DNA from: Datnioides undecimradiatus
Taxonomy: Eukaryota; Chordata; Actinopteri; Lobotiformes; Datnioididae
Assembly (NCBI GenBank): GCA_008933995.1
Contig: WARS01000029.1
Span: 22,132,879 to 22,196,878 of the forward strand
Length of the DNA: 64,000 nt
Direction of reading: 5' to 3'
In this document: one piece after another, positions 1 through 10,720 of the stretch
How the letters are laid out: each line of letters begins with the position of its first letter
Numbering within the stretch: position 1 is the first letter of the stretch
Made by a program: the position numbers and the translations under genes
The notes under the pieces: generated by a model
Database searches by the model: none
What the model was told of the DNA's origin: nothing
What the model saw: only the letters and a program-made list of their open reading frames with translations

Positions 1-237
1 ACCCAAGAACGGATCCAAATTTGCAGGAAACGCTGAAACACGAGGCTCACGTACGTTGATGATCCGCCACAGACAGAGGGAGCGACCAACAATATAAAGA
101 CAAGAGAGAGGAAGCCGGTGAGACACAGGGGAAAACGACACAGGAGGAAACAGGAAACAGAGACGCAGGAGAGGAAAAACTCTTCAAAATAAAACAGGAA
201 ATGATCGAAAACACGGCTCAAACCCCAAACCGTGACA
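1..237 (-). repeat. LTR-like dispersed repeat relic, antisense copy
   Basis: The segment ends caaaccccaaaccgtgaca and carries ttcaaaataaaacagg. Its reverse complement starts TGTCACGG, as teleost LTR-like repeats of this kind do. It is cut by the window edge. A related copy in the opposite orientation follows directly. It is a broken, diverged fossil and I do not assign a family name. Confidence 0.5.
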
Positions 238-660
238 CTCTGTTTGGCTGTTTCCTGTTTTGTTGTGTAGAGTGTTTGCTCACGTGTCACTTACTTCTTA
301 CCTGTGTCATTTGTTGATCGGTCTCACCTGTATCTCGTCTCATCCCTGGTGCACATATTGTCCACATTGTGTCCTCTGTTTGTTCTGGGCCAGTTCGTCT
401 TTGTACTTTGCATTTAACGTCCCAGTGCTTCCTTCTGTTCTTTGCCTCTTTCCCTGGACTTTGATCTCGCCTGCCCCCCACAGATTTGTTTGCCCTTGTT
501 GGACCTCTTCCCTGGTTTTGACCCGCCTGCCTCCACCAGCCCTTAGCCTTTGAGTTTGTGCTCACTGAACCTTTGAACTGCCGGCGCTCTGTGTCCGCTG
601 TCAGCATTTGGGTCCGTCCCTTTGTGTTTTTCCTGTTCCCCATTTGGACACAACTGTGAC
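238..660 (+). repeat. LTR-like dispersed repeat relic, sense copy
   Basis: It opens with the tgtttcctgttttg block and runs through a C/T-rich body to gcatttgggtcc, ending near a gtgac motif. This is the same layout as the copy ending at 4,452. Together with 1-237 it forms a head-to-head inverted pair. It is a degraded fossil, probably a solo LTR or a non-autonomous relative, with no coding content. Confidence 0.5.
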
Positions 661-769
661 GCTCCCCTTGACTTTATAGTGAATTTCAGCTCATTGTTTA
701 TCCGTCTGGCGACTTGATTGTTTTTGGTTCACTCTCGCTGCTTTAGTAGCGTCATATTTAGCCCGAGTA

Positions 770-1078
770 GGCCGATGCCTCCAGCTAAAAAAGCTCTAAA
801 AACTCACTGTACGCTTCCTACTCAGCGTCAAAGAGCAGACAAACACAGTTAGGATCTAGCAGGTGAGCGCAGTGTTGGATTTAGCAGCTAAAGAGGCAGA
901 TATTTCCCTCAGGAGTAGCTGGAGGAAAACAGAGTTAAAAGAGAGTGGCTGTTGGGTTTCCGACCACCTGGCGAATGTAAATCAATCCAAACGAATGATA
1001 ATGTTGCTCAGTAACTGCCGGATGTGTAAGTAAACAACTGTTTGCTAACGAGTTTGCCATATCAGTTTAAAGGTGATG
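770..1078. repeat. Dispersed percomorph repeat (unnamed)
   Basis: Blocks such as aaaaactcactgta, cagctaaagaggcagatat, ttccctcaggagtagctgga and gtaaacaactgtttgctaac recur in perch-like fish genomes as I remember them. The copy is diverged and lacks coding capacity. Confidence 0.45.
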
Positions 1079-3949
1079 ATACATCAGAGCTGCGGCCAAA
1101 ATAAAATCTGTTCTTGCAGGTTAAAATTAATATTCAGAGAAACAATGATGCCCGGTTTTGCACTGTTTTGTCCTGATCAACACTCGCAGACACTGGTAGT
1201 GGTAACATGCACGGACGGTATTGAAAGTCTGACCTGTCTGTTCTGTTGCTGCCACTTCAATCAGTCGATCAATTAATCAATTAAATCAAGTCAGAAAGAA
1301 TCAGTTCAAGTTCAGTCATGACGAGCATGACTTACAGCTGAAGGTGACACTGGATGACACCCAGACTGCAGCTGCAACACTGAGTATCTCTTAATAACAT
1401 AGCTTTCAGGCTAACATGTTGTCTGAAACATACTGTGTCTTACTGTTGGACTGTGGTTTACCAAATGAGCCGTCAGTCAGTCACTTTGCAGGCTACGTAG
1501 CTAATTAGCTCACCAGTTTTAGCATGTTAAATAGCTTGAGACATTTGCAAGGCCGGTTTAGCTGCTAAATGGCTAACATGCTAACGTGACGCCGTCCGTC
1601 CTTGGCTTGCGCGCTTGCTAACGTTGTGTCTGGATAATCCTGCTGTCAGTCAAACACATTCACCAGCCTGCCCGCTCAGAGGCTTGGAGGCTAAATGTTT
1701 ATTCCCCCATTGTGAATAGTTCTTCCAGTCTATTTTTTAATGAATATCTATGTATACCATCATTTCTGTCCGTGTGATGTGATGCACGGTTTATATACTT
1801 TTGCATACGTACGTGCTGCATGATAACCAGAGCGCTGTGACGGGTGAATGTTCTGGACATTTCAGGCAAAGGCTGAACACACTGGGTCACTTTAGTACAG
1901 AGAACAATGCAGGAAGTGATGTTTGGTCAGGTTTACAGTAAATGTTATGGTGCACGTGAGCTGGATCACCCGACTGTAGCTTTGACCCACTGCGCAAACC
2001 TCGTACATGACAATGAAAGAAAAGTAAATATAATGGTTTAAGAAGGGCCGTCTTCTTACGTGAGACGCATCGGGGACATGTATTCTGAACGCAGAAGGCA
2101 TTTTGTGAGATAAAAGACTAAAAATAAGCTCCAAAGCCGCATTTGTGGTCTTTGTTTTCCATCCAGTATCCGCGACTGAATGACGATCAAAATAGGAGTG
2201 ACTGGCTTTTGCTCTGTGGCCAAAAAACATGCAAATCCGTTCTGCTAAGCTCCACTGTAATTGAAGTAATTAATTTGGGCAGACAGATATAAGGGTTTTA
2301 TGGTAATGTTAAAAAAAAAAAAAAAAAATCAATTCCACTGCATAATGTTGGTTTTAGTAATACTTCAATGGGAAAACCCAGGTTTTTAGTTATGCTTTTA
2401 ATTTGCGTGTTAAATCGGGGGTCATAGTCCACAGAAGAAATTCATCAGTTCTCTCCACAGTCTGCGCACACGTGGAGATCACACAGCCTTCAGGTCTCAT
2501 GCATTGCTTTTATTTTAGTTTATTTATCAACTGTCTGCCGGTTTGGGATTTTTAACAATTACCTTTTCTGCAATAACATTAATTGCTCCTCATTGCAAAG
2601 TGATAAATGGAGTTATTTCAGGTCAGACTTCAGCTCCTTCAGTCTCCTGCAGAGAAGCAGGCTCATTCAGGCTTTTTCCAGAGAGGACTCGTCTGCACAG
2701 GGAGTGATGTGGTGCCCGCCGCGCCATCTGACAAATTAAAACCCTGCCTCAGCCATAACTGTTGACACCGTTACGACTTTACACAGAAAACAATCAGTGC
2801 CAAAGCAGCTGCAGCACATTATGATATCGATTATTCAAATAAGTGCACATATAAAGGTCTCCTGTAGCAAACGCACAGCCGCGGTCGCGCTCTCCCTTCG
2901 GTGCCGCTGATAAAACGAAAGCTGGAGATTTTGACATCTTTAATGACGGAGGGAGATTCAGCAGCGGACTGGGCAGACAGTCCAGCAGCCAGCTCATCCC
3001 TGATAAATTAACTGTGGACAACACAGTGCCAAACCCATCACTGCTTCGACAGCTTAAGTAGTGGTAGGTGTAATAAATGATTCAGTAGTGCCGAGAAGTA
3101 GGGTGTCAATTTGTAATGTCCTCCAAATGCCCAACCACCTCTGCCTACAGCCACAGAGCTTACAGATTTGTCTGAAACCCGCTGTAAATTTAATTTTAAT
3201 GGTGCGACACCTTTCGCTGAGTCATGCACTTCCACCCGCCCCCCTCCCCCGTCTCTGATTTTCCCCGCTCCTCTCCGCTTTTCCCAATGCTGTCACAAAA
3301 CAGTCTTTCTCTCTGCCTTGTATTATCTCTGTCAGCAGAGGGCCCATGGATCTATCAGGCCAAGCTGGGAAATACAGATAGTGACAGGGGTAATGTGGAC
3401 CGGGTCACTTCACATGCCTTAACTTGTCCCAACGCTCAATCCTCTGCAAACCACAGGTTGTGAATTTATCTCGACGACTTCCTCTCGGCCAGCTTTGTGT
3501 CATTTGTTTACTCTCTTCTAGCCAAAGAAAACCATTGGATAAGAAGAATACACAGGAAAAAGGGAAAAAAAAGCCATTCCTCATTTGCAGTAAGACAGCT
3601 TTTTCATATAAAACCTCACCTTCCCTGGACGAATCTCACAGCGGTCCAGCGATTAGATGCTGTAGATTCGTTCTGTTTGACAAATAAAAGTCTGATGCCA
3701 GTTATGGTCACAGGGAAAGCAACTCTCTGCCCTCAGACGCTGACAAAACAAAAGCATGAGATCTCTTTCTGCTATCATTTCTAAAGCTGGCCCAAGGCTT
3801 TTTTGGGAAGCAAAACCACATTGTATACATTTATTTATTTTTTTTTTATGTTTATTTGTAGGAAGAAGTGCGTCAGGCGGTGCCAGTTGCAAGCTAACGA
3901 GCTAACAGATGTCTTAGACGAATAAAAGATGCTAACAGCACTAGCTTTC
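1079..3949. other. Upstream non-coding DNA
   Basis: This stretch has short open frames without recognisable protein families, an A18 run (2311-2328), and gctaacatgctaac-type scraps of degraded repeats around 1,400-1,600. I see no gene. Confidence 0.6.
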
Positions 3950-4452
3950 CCACCCTCTGCTCAGTTCTCTCCACCAATGCAATTCCCTGGCAGCCGACAT
4001 CCAGCCGACGCCCTTGACCTTTCCCCAAGTCCTGACTGCTACCACATCTGCACACACCCGCACTCCTTCGCCTCCTCGCATCCCTTCCCACCGCCTCACC
4101 TGCACCTCATTCCCACATCATCCAGTCACAGCGTATACAAACTCCATCCCTTTGTTCATGGGTTGTTATGTCGGGCTTCTGTGTGCATCACAACTTGCTC
4201 TGTTGCTCCTGGGATCAGTTTCGCATCTCGCCTGGTTATCGGGCTCCCGATTCTTCGCCTGCTCCGAGTCGGATTTGCTTCCCTGCACGGACTGCCGTCT
4301 GTAGTTTTGACTCATGTCTGCCGTGCCATCCCATAAGCCTTTGTACTTCATCGTGTGAATAAAATCACTGAGCTGCCTCGGCTCTGCCTCAGTCATCTGC
4401 ATTTGGGTCCTTCCCCTGTAATACCGTTACCCTGTCTGCACCGGCCGTGACA
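3950..4452 (+). repeat. LTR-like dispersed repeat relic (possible solo LTR)
   Basis: A C/T-rich body (cctcacctgcacctcattcc) is followed by a poly(A)-signal-like gaataaaatcactgag, then catctgcatttgggtcc and the terminal ccggccgtgaca at 4452. This order resembles the R-U5 end of teleost LTR elements. The 5' border is uncertain. It is a broken fossil without internal coding region. Confidence 0.5.
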
Positions 4453-7400
4453 GTTCATGGTGGAAAAACAAGACAGGCCGTCCAAATCCCGTCCAAACCT
4501 GCCAACAACAGATCCAGAGTGCCGCTCCTCTCCCCATCACACAAAAACACTATGGGATACTTTATAAAATTTAATTTGAAACCATTAAATTAAACCTGTG
4601 ACAAACCTTTGGGTGTATTTCCTTAATGCAGGGGCATTAACGAAATATTTAAACATGCATAATTTGGCTCATTAACTTTATTGCTGGCCTAATGCGATGT
4701 GTGCATTTTGTAGTTTGTGTGTAGTGTGTGAAAGGATATGCAAATATTGTGTTGACCTCTGCTGGCGGACACTAAAAGACCTCAATCAGGACGCTGGATT
4801 AGAAGCTCAGTTTTGACGTGCGAGCGGCGTGTGATTTTCAGGCTGTCATTATGCAAAGAGAATGCAGAAAGATGGTTTGCTCCTGTTGTGAAGTGCGTTC
4901 GTAGACCGACTTGAGTTGGGTTGATGATGTGCCGGTTTACTGATGCTGCCGATTCCTGAGAAGAATAAAGTCCGTCCGGCGCTGCTGCTTGGTGCCGCTC
5001 GAGTGCAAAACTAAACACCGCTCTGGACGGATCGTCTCAGACTCGTGGTCATCGAGCATTTACATCCAAACACGAAGTGCAGGCTCAGCTGCGGTCTATT
5101 TATCACTGTCAGCGTGGAACAAAACCAGGCGCTATTTGAACAGGTGCGGCGGAGGCTAGTGAAGACGCACACGAGCTGCGCGGGGCGGGGATAGCCTTTC
5201 CACTTCACCTTCGAGCGCTGGTGTCGAGGAGGGTGGGGGGGCGCTTTCCATCGCGCGTCTAGAGACAAATTGTGTGTTTGTTCTTTTCTGTCACAGCGCA
5301 CACACCACCCCCAAGAAGTAATAGTGTTGATATGAGTTCCCTCGTACGGAGACAAGCTCTGACTGTTGTATTGAAAAGAGGGGGCTGTGTATGGCGGCAT
5401 GGCCATGGGGGAGTTTTCGCTTTCATCAACGAGGTCAGCCTCTCAGCGAGAGCTTGTTGCTGCCTGGTAGTTTATCTGCAATACATCATTGGTGATGGAT
5501 GGGTAATGGAGAAGCCATACCCTTCTCATTCACAGCACTATATCATTTGTGATAAATCTCCAAGCTATCTGTTCACTGGGTTTCAATGATAGGCTTCCTC
5601 CGTGGCAGCATACTCCTGGTATAAAGGCACACTCATCTGCCCATATCTGGCCTCTCAATTCCCCCATTTTTATTTTTTTTAAAAGCGAACCAACTGATAA
5701 TACCCGCACCGCTGAAATGCGGCGCTGCAAAGACGGACGCCAGCTGTGCTGCAGAGCGTAATTATTATTATTTTTTTATCATCAATGTTTAAAGCGCTCA
5801 TACCAGGCACGATGAAAAAGAATGCATTACAGCAGCGACGAGGGAGGGCCTGCAGCGGGAGTCCTCCGACAAATGTTGATCACAGCTCTGTTTTGTTCAC
5901 CGATGAACAGTTTAACAGGGGTAGCTGTGAGTTCGGCGCCTAACCGAAGGGCGCTTTAACATGAGTTGATCAACTGTTTTGCTTTTTTGTACTTCAGCCT
6001 GTTCGGGGAGTTGTGCCGACAACTTTTCTTTTCCCTTTCTTGTCCAAAGTTTGCTTCGCTAACTAAAGTAAAGTATTTGCGTTTCCATTTGTGACTCGGG
6101 GTCTCGTAAAGCACTCTGAGCCCGCAGTTCTTACGGCGTCACGTGAACGGACGGATGTTTATACACAGGAGCGGCACGTTATCAGCGTGAGATTGCCAGT
6201 GTGATCTCTATTTACTGGAGAGCAGACAAAGCGGCTTACCTTCCTCATCCACCTCCGCGGTTGTTCTATCAATCCCCACAATCCCACTGAATTAGCCGCC
6301 GCACTATGATAAGCATCTCAGATGAAAACACAGATCGCTATCGCCGCATTACTGTCGTTGCTTGCGGCCGAAAAACAAGGTTATCTCACCTTTTTATAAC
6401 TCTGCCTCCGGTATCATCTTAATTCCTCTCCTCATCAGGGTCATCATTAAGCCTCGCGCCGGCCATTACGCAAAGTGTTGTTTATGGTATAATAAGTCCA
6501 ACAGTAGGGTGCATTTGGGAGCTGGTTGCGGTATTATGAGGAGTTCCGGTAGATTAAAACATTAACCCTGAAGAGTCTCATTAAACCTTTTCTTCCCAGC
6601 ACCCAGTAAGGAGGGGTGTCAACGGGGTCGTTCTCGAGACGTTCAATAAAGGCTAAATAATGCTGATTGCCACTCGCCTCCTCGAAGAGTCAAGAGGCGA
6701 AGGAGCAGACGTTCCTTTCAGTGACGAGACAAGCACTCCCTGCGAGCAGTTTCAAAGTTGCTCCCGTTCATGAACCTTTTGTCCTGGGTGTGCAGCGATA
6801 AGCATATACCGTAATAAACAGGGTATGATACCGCCGGCTCTGGCTTATATTCTAATACCGGATCTGTAGTGCAGCAGTAGATAGAAGGAAACACAAGACA
6901 GCTTGAGGTAATCTGTATGAAGTATGGGGTATATTCACCCCATGCACCAAATAATCCTAGCTGTTTTAAATATAGAATAGATAACTGCTGGTCTGACGGT
7001 ATTCTGGGGAAATGATAGACGGTGCAATGGAGCCAAAATGAATGGGCCCTTAGTTGAACAGACCTAAATTCATTTCACAGGCCCGGTGGAATGGAGTTAT
7101 CTGAATCAACTGTCCTCCATGGCTGCCTGAGGGATATTGGAGACAGCTAAGGTCAAATTATAGTTTGTGTGTGTGTGTGTGTGACTGTGGAGGAATTGCT
7201 TGAGAGTTCGCAGGAGCCGGCCGGGTATATGCGGCGGGATCTACTGAGACGGAGCGCGCAACGGGGGGAGAAAATCGCCAAATCCTGTTGTGTATTAAAG
7301 TCACTATTGTAAAAAATGTAGAATCAAAGGAGCGTGCGCGAGGCGAAACCCCCACAGAAAGGTTATGTCTGTGATTCAGGAGTGACTCATGGCTGACATG

Positions 7401-7650
7401 GACGTGAACTCCGGACGCCGGCATGAGGAAATGACGAACGGCAGCGAAAGAGGCCAAATATCGCACGTGACACCCGTCTCAGAGCTAAAATGAACGTGGC
7501 GCTCTCCAGACACTCCCAGGTCTTCTAATGAGCCCGCGCTTAAGGTGTAAATTAGTTACAGAGCCTCGCTCGTCACGGACGCCGGAGCGGCAAATCCACC
7601 GGGTTGCTCCAGTTCCACCAGACATGATGGAGACCCATTTCACGAACATC

Positions 7651-7710
7651 ACTCATTAATATGCTAATGGCGGTCATTAATGGTTGATAGCGAAATTAAT
7701 GGAATTACAG
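7651..7710. promoter_or_regulatory. Cluster of homeodomain/POU-type sites
   Basis: Four spaced ATTA cores (7655, 7676, 7695, 7704) and an octamer-like ATGCTAAT (7661-7668) fall in about 60 bases of otherwise non-repetitive DNA. Homeodomain and POU factors bind these cores. Short AT-rich motifs are common by chance, so this is only a candidate enhancer core. Confidence 0.3.
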
Positions 7711-7994
7711 TACTTAGCGGGTCATGGCCAAAAAAAAAAAAAAAAAAGAAAAGAAAGGGGGGGGGGGGTTCTGATAAAGAGCTGTCTCAAGGAAAATAGA
7801 GAAATGTGAAGTGTTTCTGTTCTGCACAAAACCCAATCAGATGGAGCGGCTGGAAATTATTTTGTTTGCCGCTCAGCGAGGAGAGCACTCTGAGTAAGTC
7901 TCGGCTAATATAAATACACCGGCTCGCTCGTCTAATCGATGGTCTGAGCAGCTTTTAATACAGAAGTTAAACTCTGAAGCTCCAGGACTGGGTA

Positions 7995-8015
7995 TTCGGG
8001 GCCGTGGACAGCGCC
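7995..8015 (+). promoter_or_regulatory. Second RE1-like element (degenerate left half)
   Basis: The right half GGACAGCGCC is perfect. The left half TTCGGGGCC departs from the consensus at two informative positions. It has the same orientation as, and lies about 300 bp upstream of, the full RE1 match at 8,291. Confidence 0.4.
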
Positions 8016-8290
8016 CATCCATAAGCTTCTCATCAACAGCACATGCTGGACGGGGTTTAATATAACTGATAAATGGTTCGGGGTGGCAACAGCGCCATCT
8101 TCCTTAATGTAGCGCACAGACGGATGGATACACTTAAGGAAACGGTTAAATTAATGAGATTTCCCTAACAAGTCGTCACTTTTTGTGGCACTACCCTGGT
8201 CGGAACTGACAGCTCAGGAATGTATGTAAACGCAGCCCGTGTCACACCGAATCTGCCGCAAACCTCTGCTGGGACGCGGCATAAATCAAG

Positions 8291-8311
8291 TTCAGAACCG
8301 CGGACAGCCAC
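8291..8311 (+). promoter_or_regulatory. RE1/NRSE-like element (REST/NRSF site candidate), full 17-bp match
   Basis: The sequence TTCAGAACCGCGGACAG (8291-8307) matches the 17-bp RE1 consensus TTYAGMRCCNNRGMSAG at every informative position. It lies about 1.5 kb upstream of the candidate first exon of a neural gene. REST silences neuronal genes outside neurons through such sites. Binding here is inferred from sequence only. Confidence 0.6.
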
Positions 8312-9453
8312 GGCGCGGGCCCGGCATACTAAACGGACGCTGAAACGCGCCGGGAACTGGGTTAATCAGCAGCACACTGAGGCGGATGCGCCTGTGGAAT
8401 TCCAAGAACCGGCCGCTCTCACGGATTCATCTCCGCAGTATCCGGGCAGATTCGGTTTTCTGTTTCAACAGAATCGTGGGTTCACGAATGACCCCCAGGA
8501 CGCCGCAGACACACACACACACACGCACTCTGTATTGTATAATGCAGCACCCCTTTCAGTTCACAATAGCCCTACATCTCATAACTCATATGCTCATCTC
8601 GTGCATGAAAACACTAATTGCAACAATCAATAATTGATATTTCACATTCAGACAGGCTATTTGAAATTCCCTGTTATCCAGCGCGGGCTTTAAACCAACT
8701 TTGCCGGCAGAGTGTCCACAAAACTGTGGGATTCTGAATTTCTGAATTCGGACAACAGAGCCCCCCCCCCCTCTCTGTCTGCATATTGATCAGGAGCTGC
8801 CTTGAACCGGTCCGCTCAGATCCAGTTCACACTCCGGCACTGGGTTTTTTGTGATCTGAAATGAAACCAGGTGTCCGGGGCGTGCAGTTTAACAGCACCA
8901 GATCCCTGACGCCGTAACGCGAGCTGTCATAGTCGTTATGAAAACGCCAGCATCTATTCGTTCACTCGGCGGCTATAGTCCCCCCCGCTGCATGGTGATT
9001 TTAGCAGAGCTGCCTTTGCGGTGCCACTTAATGACTCACGGTTCATGCATAGGCATGCTCCGCGAGACAAAACCAAAGAGGATTAGACATTATGCTCAAC
9101 ACCTTCGCTCTCCTCAGACTAATGTGACAGCTCAGACAGATAAGGACTTAAATGTTGACGTCCTCTCTGGAGGCGCCTTTTAGAGCGGACCAGCCAAGCA
9201 GTTATGGGGGGATATTCAATTACTTCCAATGCCCATGTCTTTATAAATAACTGCGGCATTAAAAGAACTATATTAGGGTATAAAGTTAATGACAAGAGTG
9301 TCATTTCGCTTAGTGCACACCGGCGCTTTTTCATTTTAAGTGAGAAGGACAGAGGGAGAGTGTTGTTGTCATTCTCTCCACGTTGCCCACCTTATTCTAC
9401 CCTCCTTTGGCAGCTATTACAGAGGGCTACTTGTGTCTTTAAACATGTGACTA

Positions 9454-9456
<3 letters not shown>

Positions 9457-9487
<31 letters not shown>
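9457..9487. repeat. (GA)n microsatellite
   Basis: About 15 perfect GA units lie some 350 bp before the candidate first exon. A GA tract of this kind can bind GAGA-type factors, but here it may be neutral. Confidence 0.9.
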
Positions 9488-9492
<5 letters not shown>

Positions 9493-9799
9493 CACAGGGG
9501 AGAGCTGAGGCGCCCATGCCTGTTTATCTGCTGCCGGGGCGCCTCACCTACAGTTTCTACAGGATCAGGCTCCTCCGCTCCTGCGCTTCTCCACACAGCG
9601 ATGCGGAGTAGGCGGGTCAAGTAGAAAAAAAGAAAAAAGGGGGGGGAAACCAAAAAAAAACCCGGCACCGGGGTGGAATTCAGAACGGGATATTTAACCA
9701 TCTCCGTGGGTCGGCTGTCCGCGTCCCCGGTAGCCGCATTCCGCCGCATCTGTCCCGACGCTGGACCGTAACAAATGCGCAAACGCGTCTTTTTTTAAT

Positions 9800-10287
9800 C
9801 TTTTAATCGACGGCCCCTTTGCGCTCCTTGAGCCTCTCCTCCTCCTCCTCCTCCTCCTCCTCTCTCTCCTCCTCTACTCGTCTCTCCTCTTGACTACATC
9901 TCCTGCTGGATGATTTCATTTTGTAAAGTCATTATCCCCAGAAAGGTCAAAGCCTCTGCTTCCAGGAACGCCGAATTGCACTGGGATAAGCCGACTCCTC
10001 GCCCCCAGCCGAAGTCAAAGTTTCTCACTGGTGTAGAACCGTGCGACGGATTGGTCCGGAGCAGCCATCCCCGCCGATCACTTTGCGCTCTTTTCGGATC
10101 CCCGCGTGTGTACGAGTGTGTTTTTTTCCCCTTGGAGTGCTGTTTCTTTCCTCCGCGGAGTTGCTGTTGAACCCTGACGAACTGTGAAATGAGTTTCTCC
10201 GCGATTTCGACAGCTGCGAGTCACCGGGATTCAGCGCGAGAGGATGGGAAATACTGAGTTAAACTTTATCTGCTGTTCCAAACCGCG
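9800..10287 (+). promoter_or_regulatory. brinp3: Candidate brinp3 promoter / non-coding exon 1
   Basis: Exon 2 begins with an acceptor in its 5'UTR, so at least one upstream exon must exist. The best candidate in the window is this CpG-rich stretch. It starts near a TCC-repeat pyrimidine tract (about 9836-9861) and ends at a consensus donor CCGCG|gtgagt (10288). It holds several ATGs, including an 86-codon upstream ORF (9910-10170) and an ORF from 10244 that would continue into exon 2. The transcription start is not visible: there is no clear TATA box. Other first exons, inside or outside the window, remain possible. Confidence 0.5.
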
Positions 10288-10679
10288 GTGAGTTCCTGTG
10301 ATTTTGCTTCCCTTGTCCATGTTTAATGTGTGAATATAAAGAGCGGTGCTTAAACATCTAAAACAACCTACCTGTGGATGCCTCTGGAGCATATACCGGC
10401 GGCGCGTTTGGCCTGGATTGCGCTCTGTGTGCTGTGTGACATGTATGAAATGCCCACGACGCAAACACAAACTCCCACACGTACACAAATGCACGCTCGC
10501 ACACACGCATGCACGCACGCGCGCACGCGCATCTGCACTTGCAGACTCACACCTGCTCATGCATACAAAACGCGCACACAAACGGGAGAGGCGTGTGCAC
10601 AATATTGCTTTTCATGCCTTGTCAGTATACACACCAGCCACGATCAGACTCATCTCCCAGAGCCTCCTCTCCACCTGCC

Positions 10680-10682
<3 letters not shown>

Positions 10683-10717
<35 letters not shown>
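10683..10717. repeat. (CA)n microsatellite
   Basis: This is an uninterrupted CA dinucleotide run of about 17 units. It produces the long spurious open frames in this area. Confidence 0.95.

Positions 10718-10720
<3 letters not shown>

Larger units (their letters stand above)
4453..9456. other. Upstream non-coding DNA with candidate regulatory sites
   Basis: No protein family is recognisable on either strand. It holds a TG run (7166-7183), an A18 run with a following G run (7730-7768), an AC run (8509-8524), a C11 run (8761-8771), the homeodomain-site cluster and the two RE1-like motifs listed separately. Much of it is unique-looking sequence. Confidence 0.6.
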
